From positions 1 through 53,069 of the IMG/VR virus record IMGVR_UViG_3300037883_000032: DNA of 53,069 nucleotides; one strand, written 5' to 3'. The position numbers and the translations under genes were made by a program. The notes under the pieces are model-generated. The model was not told where the DNA came from. It saw only the letters and a program-made list of their open reading frames with translations, and made no database searches. The DNA comes from a virus. Shown here piece after piece: positions 6,658 to 14,030 of the stretch. How positions within the stretch are numbered: position 1 is the first letter of the stretch; each line of letters opens with the position of its first letter.

Positions 6658-7238
6658 CGCCTTGTGGCCTCCTCGTAGATCAGCCGGTCGCGCTCGAGCT
6701 TCGCCGGTTCGTCGCCGCGGCCCTCGCTCGCCCAGTGGTGCATGAACCGATACGGCAAGCGAACGACGACCTCGCACCCGGCCCGCCGGCACTGGTCGGT
6801 GAACCAGTCGTCGGTGTAGTAGTGGCACTCCAGGCTCGGACCGATGTTGGCTTCCCAGTCCCGCCGGCGGCAGAACGGCACGACGCAGGTGTTCGTCGTG
6901 GGTGCCCAGTCGACGGGCACGCGGTCCCACCAGCCGCCGGCGCTCTCGATGCCGCCTTTGGGGGTGAGGATCAGCGGCGCAGGGATCTTGCACGCCCGGA
7001 GCGTCTCGAGAGCCGCGTCGTCCCACCCCTCGAGCGGCTCGAGGTCATCGGCGGTGAGGTGCAGGTACTCGCCGCCGGCTTTCGCGGCGCCATCGTTCCA
7101 CGCGATGCCGCACGTCGGGCGGCCGGGGATCACGATCAGCTCGATCTCCGCGTGCGAGCGCTCCGTGTAGGCGTTCACGCAGCGCTCCAGGTGCGCCTCG
7201 CGGCCGGGGATCGTGGGGATGACGACGGAGATCGTCAC
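6648..7238 (-). CDS. Glycosyltransferase family 2-like protein
   Basis: A 196-residue protein with a GT-A start (MTISVVIPTIPGREAHLERC), EIELIVIPGRPTCGIAWNDGA, and the nucleotide/metal region YLHLTADDLEPLEGW, where a DD pair stands in for DxD. Later come LECHYYTDDWFTDQCRRAG and FMHHWASEGRG. The GTG overlaps the preceding stop (GTGA). It is short for a complete GT2 enzyme but keeps the nucleotide-binding half and an acceptor-side aromatic cluster. Confidence 0.8.
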   Translation of the reverse strand: MTISVVIPTIPGREAHLERCVNAYTERSHAEIELIVIPGRPTCGIAWNDGAAKAGGEYLHLTADDLEPLEGWDDAALETLRACKIPAPLILTPKGGIESAGGWWDRVPVDWAPTTNTCVVPFCRRRDWEANIGPSLECHYYTDDWFTDQCRRAGCEVVVRLPYRFMHHWASEGRGDEPAKLERDRLIYEEATRRCG

Positions 7239-8071
7239 AGCAGGTGGGCGAAGCGATCGCGATTCGCTAGCGCGTAGGGAGGCAGCTCGTCGTCGCCAGC
7301 GCGAAGGGCGTTGCGGTCCTGGCGGCCGAACAGGTCGCGGCCTGTCGCGAGACTGTCGCCGATCGTGCTCGGGTTGTTGTAGGCGTCGGTGTCCAGCTCG
7401 TGATGCGCTGCGCTGCGCAGCTTGTACGCGACGGCGTCGGGGCCACCCATGTAGCTCAGGTGCCAGCCGAGGCCGGGTGCGGCCTGCTCACCGATTTTCC
7501 ACGCTTCCGCTTCGCGGACCCGTTGCAAGCTGTTGTCGTAATAGCGCAGGATCGCGGGGGGAAAGAAGCTCGCGATCGGGATCATCGTGTCGTGCCAGCG
7601 CCACCGCAGCCGGTACACGAACTGCGTCATCCGCGGCCTGACGATCCGCGGCTCGAGGTTCGGCACCCACGTCGCGCAGTCCGCGACCACGTGCGGGAAC
7701 GGGATCTCGTCGAGATCGCTCAGGAGCAGCAGGTCGTCGTCCTTGAGGTCCCACAGGCCCGCTGAAAGCGCGTCGCGCTGGTGATGCTCGCGCCGCCAGC
7801 GGTCTGAGTCGCCTTCGCAGCCGATCGCGTGCGGCTCCCGGTAAACGCTCTCGCCGGCGGGCATGTCCTCCACGACGATGTAGCGGATCTTGTCCTCCCA
7901 CTGCCGGAACCGGCTCCAGTTCTCAGCCAGGTACAGCGGCTTCGGGTCGCCCGAGTAGGTGACGGGCGCCTCGGCGATGACGTGCACGTCGACGACAGGG
8001 TCTAGTTCGGCGAGACGGATCTCGAGCACGTCCAGCTCATTGAAAAACGGGGTGAGACTGTAGGTCTTCAT
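7235..8071 (-). CDS. Glycosyltransferase family 17-like protein
   Basis: A 278-residue protein. The N-terminus (MKTYSLTPFFNELDVLEIRL, then VVDVHVIAEAPVTYSGDPKP) is diagnostic of GT17, the family of beta-1,4-N-acetylglucosaminyl transferases that is also found in phages and bacteria. A DLKDDDLLLLSDLDEIPFP block gives the acidic metal site, and LGWHLSYMGGPDAVAYKLRSAAHHE closes the domain. The length is usual for microbial members. It is coupled to both neighbours. It would add a sugar to a glycan or virion protein, with the exact substrate unknown. Confidence 0.88.
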   Translation of the reverse strand: MKTYSLTPFFNELDVLEIRLAELDPVVDVHVIAEAPVTYSGDPKPLYLAENWSRFRQWEDKIRYIVVEDMPAGESVYREPHAIGCEGDSDRWRREHHQRDALSAGLWDLKDDDLLLLSDLDEIPFPHVVADCATWVPNLEPRIVRPRMTQFVYRLRWRWHDTMIPIASFFPPAILRYYDNSLQRVREAEAWKIGEQAAPGLGWHLSYMGGPDAVAYKLRSAAHHELDTDAYNNPSTIGDSLATGRDLFGRQDRNALRAGDDELPPYALANRDRFAHLL

Positions 8072-9036
8072 CGGTGGCCTTTCCTGATGCTGCTGTGAGT
8101 GGCGTGGGACGGCTCCTCGCTCTCGGTCCAGTCACCGTTCGCGTCGAAGCGGGTGACCCACTCGAGGACCTGGGGGAGGCCCTCGCTCAGCTCGACCGTT
8201 GGTCGCCACCCGAGCCTGCGCAGCTTCTCCGTCGAGAGGCGCTTCACGACGGTCTGCGCGGCGGGCGCGGGGATCAGGTCGATCAGCTCGGTGCTCGCGC
8301 CGGCGAGCTGGCAGCAGCGCTCCGCGAGGCTCAGCATCGACAGCGGACGGTCGTCGCGGCCGATGTTGTAGATGCCGGTCCCGGGCACCCGCGCGTCGTA
8401 CCCGGCGCCCTTCTCGAGCACGAGGCGGATCCCGCGGACGGTGTCTTCGATCCAGCACCAGGACCGCTCGGCGCCGTCGTGGATCGGGATCGGCTTGCCG
8501 TGATGGGCCTGCCAGAGAATGTTGTCGAGCGCGCGGCGACCCACACCCGGCGGCGCACCCGGCCCGTACGGCATCGAGAGGCGCACGATCTTCAGCCCGT
8601 CGGGCGCGTAGAGCTGCAACGCCTCCTCGCCCCAGCGCTTCGTAAGGCCGTAAAGGTTGTGGGGCAGCACGCAGCTCGAGGTCTCGTGGCAAACACTGTC
8701 GCGGTGGTCGCCGTAAACCTCGCTGCTAGACGCGTACAGCACGGGGACGCCGCGCTGCCCGCACTCCTGCGCGACGACAGCGGTCAGCTCGGCGTTGCTG
8801 CTGATCGTGTGGCGCAGGTCACGCTCGCCAAACACGCGGCCGACCTGGGCGGCGAGATGCACGAGCGCGTCTGGTTCGGTGATGCGGTCGAGCCAGCCAG
8901 CGAGACGACCCGGTTCGCGCAGGTCGTAGCCGTGCTCGAGGATGTCGGCGCCGTGGATCGTGTGGCCGTTGTTCTTCAGCTCGCGGACCAGGTGAGCGCC
9001 GATGAAGCCGCGGTGGCCGGTGACGAGGATCTTCAC
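8068..9036 (-). CDS. NAD-dependent nucleotide-sugar epimerase/dehydratase (extended SDR)
   Basis: A 322-residue protein from GTG (GTGA overlap with the upstream stop). The Rossmann motif is VTGHRGFIGAHLVREL near the N-terminus. YASSSEVYG carries the catalytic Ser/Thr region and YGLTKRWGE holds the Tyr-x3-Lys pair. C-terminal motifs are SWCWIEDTVRGI and GIYNIGRDDRPLSM. Such enzymes make activated sugars (UDP-glucose/galactose type or dehydratase type), so the gene would supply a donor for the four glycosyltransferases around it. Substrate class is not decided by these motifs. Confidence 0.9.
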   Translation of the reverse strand: MKILVTGHRGFIGAHLVRELKNNGHTIHGADILEHGYDLREPGRLAGWLDRITEPDALVHLAAQVGRVFGERDLRHTISSNAELTAVVAQECGQRGVPVLYASSSEVYGDHRDSVCHETSSCVLPHNLYGLTKRWGEEALQLYAPDGLKIVRLSMPYGPGAPPGVGRRALDNILWQAHHGKPIPIHDGAERSWCWIEDTVRGIRLVLEKGAGYDARVPGTGIYNIGRDDRPLSMLSLAERCCQLAGASTELIDLIPAPAAQTVVKRLSTEKLRRLGWRPTVELSEGLPQVLEWVTRFDANGDWTESEEPSHATHSSIRKGHR

Positions 9037-9704
9037 GACGCCAGCTCGGCTTCCCATGCTTCGCGGCCCTCGCGTGCCAGGTCCGCTCGTTGCCCGCTCG
9101 GGCTGGAGGCGTGGCGGTGCAGGAACGTGAACAGGCCGCTGTAACCGACCTCCCAGCCCGCCTTGCGTAGGCGGTGGCAGAAGATCGCGTCCTCGTAATA
9201 CAGCCGAGGCATGTTGCTCATCCCACCCACCTGCTCGTACGCCTCGCGGCGGATGAGCATGATCGAGCCGCTGACCTGCGCGACCACCTCGAACGGCGTG
9301 ATGTACTGGCCGATGTCGGCCTGGCCGTAGGAACGTCCGCCGGCGGGACTGCCCGCCTCGAGGATCCCGGCGTGCGCGATGAAGCCGCGCGGGTCGCGCT
9401 GGCGTGGTCCTAGCACGCCGAGGCGGGGATGCTCGTGGAATAGCTCGAGCAGCGGCCCGATTCCCTCCTCGGGGAACTCCACGTCAGCGTTGCACGCGAT
9501 CAGGATCGGGGTCTTCGCGAGGTCGAGGTCGCGCGCGAGCGCGGCGGCGTAGCCGATGTTCGTCGGCAGGTTCTCGACGTAGGTCGTGTGGACCGCCTTG
9601 AGCCATGTTGGTCGGCCGATGCTCTCCCGGCAGCGCGCGGCCAGCTCGGTGGTCTTGTAGCTCACGATCGCGACGGTCGCGGTGAGCGGCGTGTGCTCGT
9701 TCAC
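9033..9704 (-). CDS. Glycosyltransferase family 2 (rhamnosyltransferase-like)
   Basis: A 223-residue protein. The GT2 start is TATVAIVSYKTTELAARCRESI, followed by the NxGYAAALARDLDL block and ILIACNADVEFPEEGIGPLL with the metal-binding D-x-E. GVLGPRQRDPRGFIAHAGI and then SGSIMLIRREAYEQVGG and RLYYEDAIFCHRLRKAGW (the ED...R acceptor motif) are standard for rhamnosyl/glucosyl transferases. It is coupled by GTGA to the gene before it. Confidence 0.88.
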   Translation of the reverse strand: MNEHTPLTATVAIVSYKTTELAARCRESIGRPTWLKAVHTTYVENLPTNIGYAAALARDLDLAKTPILIACNADVEFPEEGIGPLLELFHEHPRLGVLGPRQRDPRGFIAHAGILEAGSPAGGRSYGQADIGQYITPFEVVAQVSGSIMLIRREAYEQVGGMSNMPRLYYEDAIFCHRLRKAGWEVGYSGLFTFLHRHASSPSGQRADLAREGREAWEAELAS

Positions 9705-10474
9705 AGCGCGTACCGGTCCCAGACGTGGCGGGCGTACGTGCCCGGCAGCCAGCCAGCGGTGTAGCCGGCGAGCTTCAGGTTGATCCCGAAGCCGATGTCC
9801 TCCCCCGACTGGTGCCAGCGGTAGCGGACCTTCGAGAACACATAGCGTGGCATAAGGATCGCGCCCATCGGGATGTCGATCGGTTGGACGCCGCCGGCTT
9901 CGCGGGTCGCCTCATCGACTTCAGCGCGTTTCCATGCCCACGTGCCGAGGTCTTGCGGGCGGCCCGCTTCGAGCGCCTCGCGGGGGTGGTGACGCTCGTT
10001 GCCGAGGATCCCGGCGTTGCACGTCCATGTGGCCGTTGGGTGAAAGCTGAGGCGCGGCGCGACCACGTCGACGTTCTCAGCGTCGCAGCCCGGCGGCAGC
10101 GTTGCGATAGCCGCCAGGAGCCGCTCGATCGTGCGGGCGTCCTCGAGCATGATGTCGGTGTCGAGCGACAGCAGGTGTGTCGCGTCGGTGCAGACGGTCG
10201 CCTCGGCGAGCATCAGGTTCCGCAGTCGCGTGAGGGTGTGGAACCGCTCGTTGTCCTGGCGGTCATGCGGTGGCGTGCTCTCGTGGTGGCGGATCGTCGG
10301 GATCTCCCAGTCCTGCGCACAGTCACGGATCGCCTTCCATGTGTCGTCGCCGCGCTGGCCACCGTGGATCAGCAGCACCTGGTCGGGCTTGACGGTCTGC
10401 TGCGCCAGGTACCGGTACCAGTGGGGGAGCGCCCAGTCTCTATCAGCCACCGGCGCCGCTACGACGAGCTTCAT
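9701..10474 (-). CDS. Glycosyltransferase, GT-A type
   Basis: A 257-residue protein: MKLVVAAPVADRDWALPHWY, then KPDQVLLIHGG, ATHLLSLDTDIMLEDARTIERL (DxD site) and a C-terminal GEDIGFGINLKLAGYTAGWLPGTYARHVWD. It belongs to the GT2-like enzymes found in actinophage genomes. The ATG overlaps the stop of an HNH gene (ATGA). The first thirteen residues are repeated almost exactly at the start of that HNH protein, although seven of the thirteen codons differ. The glycosyltransferase itself looks complete. Confidence 0.82.
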   Translation of the reverse strand: MKLVVAAPVADRDWALPHWYRYLAQQTVKPDQVLLIHGGQRGDDTWKAIRDCAQDWEIPTIRHHESTPPHDRQDNERFHTLTRLRNLMLAEATVCTDATHLLSLDTDIMLEDARTIERLLAAIATLPPGCDAENVDVVAPRLSFHPTATWTCNAGILGNERHHPREALEAGRPQDLGTWAWKRAEVDEATREAGGVQPIDIPMGAILMPRYVFSKVRYRWHQSGEDIGFGINLKLAGYTAGWLPGTYARHVWDRYAL

Positions 10475-10842
10475 GCCGCCGCCCGTTCGCGCTGCTTCGC
10501 CTCGCGCTTACACGTGCGGCAGTCGCGTCCTATAACGCGCCCGTCGCGGTAGACCAAACGCGTGTTCGCCTCGTCATAAGGATGCCCACGCTTGCAGTGA
10601 GTGCGCCCACGATTCCAGCGCGGCGGCTCGACGCCATCGAAGTCCGCGTGGCAGCGTTTGCACAACTCCAACCAGTCCTCACGCTTGCGGGTGTAGACGT
10701 GGTCGATGCTGGCCCACTCCGTCCGGCCGACGTGGCCGCACCGCTCGCAGCGCCCGCGGCGCTCGAAGTGCCGCTGGACCCACCGGTGGAGCGTGCTATA
10801 GCCGTCGCGGTCGGCGACGGGCGCGGCGACGACGAGCTTCAC
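10471..10842 (-). CDS. HNH homing-type endonuclease with borrowed N-terminus
   Basis: A 123-residue protein. It starts with GTG coding VKLVVAAPVADRD, which copies the N-terminus of the downstream glycosyltransferase, then GYSTLHRWVQRHFE and the HNH core: CERCGHVG...SIDHVY...DWLELCKRCHADFDG. A second zinc module follows (CKRGHPYDEANT and CRTCKREAKQ), usual in phage free-standing HNH enzymes. Overlapping stops and starts on both sides keep the operon intact. The shared N-terminus suggests insertion at the glycosyltransferase start, with the target duplicated and recoded. A relative with the same core and second module sits near 27.3 kb. Confidence 0.88.
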   Translation of the reverse strand: MKLVVAAPVADRDGYSTLHRWVQRHFERRGRCERCGHVGRTEWASIDHVYTRKREDWLELCKRCHADFDGVEPPRWNRGRTHCKRGHPYDEANTRLVYRDGRVIGRDCRTCKREAKQRERAAA

Positions 10843-11330
10843 TTGCCCTTCTTCGCGCGCCGCGCGTTTTCGCGGCGCACCTTCCGGGGTGGCTCGGGGG
10901 CCGCCATGAGCGGGGTCTCGCCGTCCGGCCCGTAGAGGCCGGTGTCGCTCGCGGCGTGCTGCTCGGCGCTGGTGGCGACCTGCTCGAAGATCTCGGCGAG
11001 GGCCTTCATCTTGCGCAGGAACAGGTCCTCGAGGGTGATGAGGCCTGTGTCGACGAGGATGTTGGAGATCGCGTTGACGAGGGCGTTGCGTTCGGCGTCC
11101 TCCGGCACGCCGTATTCGCGGCCTGGTTTGCTGATCTCTTGCAGTCGCTCCAGCGAGGCCTTGATGCGATCCTGGCAGGCCTGCGCGATCGCCCGCTGGC
11201 CGGGTGTCATCGTGACGCCCTGCTCCTCCTCGCCCTCCTCGCCCTTCTGCGCGTCCGCCTCCGGCTCGGCCTGTGGCTCGGCCTGCTGGTCGGCTTCGTC
11301 GCGCTCTCGCTCGTCTGTCAAGTCTGCCAT
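10839..11330 (-). CDS. Hypothetical acidic, helical protein
   Basis: 163 residues. The first 38 are almost all Glu, Asp, Gln and Ala (disordered acidic tail). A helical domain follows: PGQRAIAQACQDRIKASLERL, NALVNAISNILVDTGLITLEDLFLRKMKALAEIFEQVA. The C-terminus is basic (PRKVRRENARRAKKGK). No family was recognised. An acidic head, helical middle and basic tail could suit a scaffold-like or DNA-mimic role, but this is conjecture. An operator-type palindrome and a GC-rich hairpin lie in the 198 bases upstream. Confidence 0.6.
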   Translation of the reverse strand: MADLTDERERDEADQQAEPQAEPEADAQKGEEGEEEQGVTMTPGQRAIAQACQDRIKASLERLQEISKPGREYGVPEDAERNALVNAISNILVDTGLITLEDLFLRKMKALAEIFEQVATSAEQHAASDTGLYGPDGETPLMAAPEPPRKVRRENARRAKKGK

Positions 11331-11372
11331 GCGCGCACCCTCTCAACGGCAGCGGATAGAACGCTTGCGGAG

Positions 11373-11395
11373 GCCCCGCGGGGGGACCGCGGGGC
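11373..11395 (-). terminator. GC-rich hairpin, possible attenuator
   Basis: A perfect nine-base stem (GCCCCGCGG / CCGCGGGGC) with a five-base loop lies 40-85 bases before the acidic protein gene. No U-rich tract follows on either strand, so it may be an attenuator or RNA structure instead of a terminator. Confidence 0.35.
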
Positions 11396-11495
11396 ACTCG
11401 AATCGGACCAGTCGGGCAACCCCCACGAGACCCAGCGGCGAAACTCCACGGCGGCGGGCCAGAGCAGGAGAGGGGCGATCAGGACACGCCTACAA

Positions 11496-11514
11496 GTGTC
11501 GCACGCTGCGACAC
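11496..11514 (-). promoter_or_regulatory. Operator-type palindrome, site a (perfect GTGTCGCA/TGCGACAC)
   Basis: Two perfect eight-base arms around CGC, the most symmetrical member of the GTCGC-N5-GCGAC family. On the minus strand a TTGACA lies upstream, 17 bases before GACACT, so the palindrome fills the spacer of a plausible sigma-70-type promoter for the acidic protein gene. Confidence 0.6.
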
Positions 11515-11528
11515 GTTTGTCAAGGGCG

Positions 11529-11645
11529 TCACAGGACCCAACGGTGCTCGCGCCAGTCCTCCCATTTGGCCCGCACTAGCCAGTACCAAGGCAGCAGCGC
11601 GATCGCGCCGAGGATCACGCTGCCGATCCAGCCAACGATCGTCAT
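11529..11645 (-). CDS. Small single-span membrane protein
   Basis: A 38-residue peptide starting MTIVGWIGSVILGAIALLPW, with one hydrophobic span (about residues 3-23) and a basic/aromatic tail (RAKWEDWREHRWVL). The ATG overlaps the stop of the upstream gene (ATGA). Such peptides in phages can be holin-like or spanin-like, but nothing here is specific. Confidence 0.5.
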   Translation of the reverse strand: MTIVGWIGSVILGAIALLPWYWLVRAKWEDWREHRWVL

Positions 11646-12421
11646 CGACGCGGCTGGTAGGGCACACCGACCGAGAGCGCCGACGCTTCCGCGGCCGGCG
11701 CGAGCGGCTGGTCCGCGCGGCTGTAGTAGCTCTTGCGGACCGCTTCCGCGTTCTTCTGCTGTTCGTTCGCCTGGAGCGTGTACGCCTTCGCGAGATCGGA
11801 GAAGCTCATCTCGCTGTCGCCGGCGCGCGCGGTCGCGAGCGCACATTTCGCGGCGAGCGCGCGCAGCGCTCGAGCTGCCGCGTTGCCGATCACGGCGGGC
11901 ACCAGGCCGTCGGGCACTTCCCCCAGGTTCGCGAACGTGACCGGCCCCGCGACCCACGCGCGCGCTTCGTCGAGGAACCCTTCGAGGGACTTGTCTTGGA
12001 AGTACGCCCACGCGTACGTGACCTGGAGCTGTTCGACGGGCGCCACGGCGAGCGCGAACACGCCGCTGGTGTTCACATCTTCGCTCGGCGTGACGGGCGC
12101 CGGGTTGCTGTCGACGAACGCGACGAGCGACCCGGGCACAACGAACACGGGCGCGAAGTTCTGTGTCGGCACGGCCGTGAAGCGGACCTGGAACTTCGTG
12201 GCGGTCGGGGTGGCTTGCTGCATCACCTGGTCGGAGAGATCCTCGAGGCGCGCGATGCCGAGCGTCTCGCCGTCTGAGGTCTTGCCGTCCTGGATCGCGC
12301 GCTTCAGGCGGTCCAGGCCGAGTGCGACGGTGGTGAGGATCAGCGTCGGCTTCGGGTGTATGCCGGCGAGGGCCTCGTCGACGGGCGGTGGGTCGACCTC
12401 GCCACGGTGACGGATCGGCAT
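11642..12421 (-). CDS. Putative minor virion protein, unknown family
   Basis: 259 residues. Mixed sequence: an alpha/beta N-terminal half (PTLILTTVALGLDRLKRAI, KFQVRFTAVPTQNFAPVFVV), a middle with VTYAWAYFQDKSLEGFLDEA, and a helical Ala/Gln-rich C-terminus (AARALRALAAKCALATARAG, then AKAYTLQANEQQKNAEAV). Its position among virion genes and coupling to the BppU-like gene suggest a structural or assembly role. No family recognised. Confidence 0.55.
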   Translation of the reverse strand: MPIRHRGEVDPPPVDEALAGIHPKPTLILTTVALGLDRLKRAIQDGKTSDGETLGIARLEDLSDQVMQQATPTATKFQVRFTAVPTQNFAPVFVVPGSLVAFVDSNPAPVTPSEDVNTSGVFALAVAPVEQLQVTYAWAYFQDKSLEGFLDEARAWVAGPVTFANLGEVPDGLVPAVIGNAAARALRALAAKCALATARAGDSEMSFSDLAKAYTLQANEQQKNAEAVRKSYYSRADQPLAPAAEASALSVGVPYQPRR

Positions 12422-12774
12422 CAGACTGCTCCGAGGTCTTCGATGATGACGATTTCCTTGTAGCTTTCGTTCGGGAACGTCTCGAGCTGTTTTTTACCGC
12501 CGACTTCGGGCCATTCAACCTCGACCTCCGCTTTCCACGTGCCCGTCGTGGCGGTGTCTTCAGCGAGGAGCTGCGCTTCGATCTTGCCTTCTTTGGCTTT
12601 GGCGATCGTGCACGGGATTTCGAGGACCGTCGACCCGGACTTCATGATGAGCGTTACTTTCAGCGCCGCGGTCAGGTCCACCGCTTCTTTTTTGCCGGTT
12701 TCTTCGTTGACCTGTTCCAACACCATCTTGATGGTCGGGAACGTGTCGTGGCGCTTGAGTGTGAGATCAGCCAT
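12421..12774 (-). CDS. BppU N-terminal-like virion protein
   Basis: 117 residues with the beta-sandwich pattern of baseplate/upper-receptor N-domains: TLKRHDTFPTIKMVLEQ, then KEAVDLTAALKVTLIMKSG, AKEGKIEAQLLAEDTATTGTW and a closing ETFPNESYKEIVIIEDLG. Such domains anchor receptor-binding or peripheral proteins to the virion. It precedes the repeat-bearing protein in the reverse sense (that gene is upstream), so the two may form one peripheral structure. Family call is from pattern only. Confidence 0.6.
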   Translation of the reverse strand: MADLTLKRHDTFPTIKMVLEQVNEETGKKEAVDLTAALKVTLIMKSGSTVLEIPCTIAKAKEGKIEAQLLAEDTATTGTWKAEVEVEWPEVGGKKQLETFPNESYKEIVIIEDLGAV

Positions 12775-13488
12775 TTAGCCTCCGCTCAGGGACAGTAGTC
12801 GTGAGACCGGCGCGAACTTCACGTCGGTCTTGTAGTTGGCGACCTTCGCTTCGCGCTGCTGCGCGGTGAGCTGCACTAAGCGCTGCTGCGCGGTGATCGC
12901 TACGCCGCGTGACTGCGCTGTGACGCCCAGAGCGCGCTGCTGCGCTGTGACACCCAGACTACGGCCGGCTGGTGCGAAACCCACGTCCGTGGGCGGCGTG
13001 ACCGCGAACGTCGTTTCCGTTTCGAGGTCGAGGTACCAGAAGTACAGCTTGCTCGCCGCCGAGGAGCCTTTGTTCTGGCTGAGGCGAAGCTGGAGGTTTT
13101 CGAGCATCGTCGCGCTGATCGCTCCGACGTGCGTGATCGAGTGCCACGCGGCAACCGACGGCCCCACTTTCAGGGGGGCGAATTCGCCGCCTTCGGAGAT
13201 CCAGGCGTGCAGGGACACTTCGCCACCGGTACCCACCGAGCAATACGCGTAGAGCGTCACCGACAAGATCGTCTCGCCGGGCAGCGGCGAATAGATGTCG
13301 ACCTTGAGGTACTCGTTCTTCCCTTCGGCCGAGTTTTCGACGCCATTTTCGAGCTGTTCGGCGTTCGGCGCGGTTGGGTAGAGCAGGCCAAGTCGCTTCG
13401 TGCGTTCCCAGCCTTTGGCGCCCGTCGGGAAGTGCGTCCACTGGTCCTTGAAGTCTTCGCGCGGGTAAAGGATCCGGTGGTTTATCAA
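12775..13488 (-). CDS. Virion-associated protein with C-terminal TAQQR repeats
   Basis: 237 residues. The N-terminal 165 residues look like a beta-sandwich carbohydrate-binding or jelly-roll domain (EYLKVDIYSPLPGETILSV, VSLHAWISEGGEFAPL, LYFWYLDLETETTFAV). The C-terminus holds at least four imperfect nine-residue repeats: GVTAQQRAL, GVTAQSRGV, AITAQQRLV, QLTAQQREA. These predict a short beta-solenoid or helical stalk. The start appears to be TTG with a weak ribosome site, so the true N-terminus is uncertain. Neighbours suggest a peripheral virion role, perhaps adhesion. Confidence 0.6.
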   Translation of the reverse strand: MINHRILYPREDFKDQWTHFPTGAKGWERTKRLGLLYPTAPNAEQLENGVENSAEGKNEYLKVDIYSPLPGETILSVTLYAYCSVGTGGEVSLHAWISEGGEFAPLKVGPSVAAWHSITHVGAISATMLENLQLRLSQNKGSSAASKLYFWYLDLETETTFAVTPPTDVGFAPAGRSLGVTAQQRALGVTAQSRGVAITAQQRLVQLTAQQREAKVANYKTDVKFAPVSRLLSLSGG

Positions 13489-13489
13489 C

Positions 13490-14023
13490 TCAGAACACGT
13501 CCACGGCCGGCCCGAGTGCCTTGCGCCACGCTGGTTCAGTCGCCGCGAGTTTGCCGGCGAGCACCCAGTCGATAAATTCGCGACAGCGCGTGGCGGGCAG
13601 CGGCGTTCCCCAGTCGCCGTTCGGCAGCTCGCGGAAGCCCGCGGATCGCAGCGCCTTCTCGCCGAGCGAGCCTGGTGCGACGCTCATCGTGTTCCTAAGC
13701 AGCCCGACGGAGGTCCACCACGGCTCCAGGCCGACCATCAGGTGAATGAGGAGGCCTTTCGCGCGGAACGCCGGTTCGATGCTCAGGTCGGCGCAGTGAA
13801 CGTGGCGGGGGTAGTAGTCGAGCTTGTAGACGCCGATGCGGGCGCCCAGGTTGCTCGTCCAGATCACTTCGACGCGGAGCGTGCCGTCTTCGCCGGGGTC
13901 TTCGGTGATCGCTGCGGTTGAGCCGGGGAAGGCGGTGGTGAGGTCGACGATCGCCGCGAAGGCCGCCGCTGCACCTTTGCCGTAGCGTTTGTCCAGCGGC
14001 GGGAGAGCCAGCCTGCGCGTCAT
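13490..14023 (-). CDS. GNAT-like acetyltransferase
   Basis: 177 residues from an ATG eight bases after the previous stop. The middle has a GNAT-type pattern: CADLSIEPAFRAKGLLIHLMVGL (strand, then an R-x-K-G type acyl-CoA loop), MSVAPGSLGEKALRSAGFREL (helix and terminal strand). It could acetylate a small molecule, protein or a toxin-like target. It lies among virion genes. The acyl-CoA loop is not the textbook Q/RxxGxG/A, so the call is moderate. Confidence 0.5.
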   Translation of the reverse strand: MTRRLALPPLDKRYGKGAAAAFAAIVDLTTAFPGSTAAITEDPGEDGTLRVEVIWTSNLGARIGVYKLDYYPRHVHCADLSIEPAFRAKGLLIHLMVGLEPWWTSVGLLRNTMSVAPGSLGEKALRSAGFRELPNGDWGTPLPATRCREFIDWVLAGKLAATEPAWRKALGPAVDVF

Positions 14024-14030
14024 CCGTCGC

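Noticed and set aside
8074-9144. Plus-strand frame opposite the epimerase gene
   Set aside because: The SDR motifs are on the minus strand and the antisense product has no recognisable fold.
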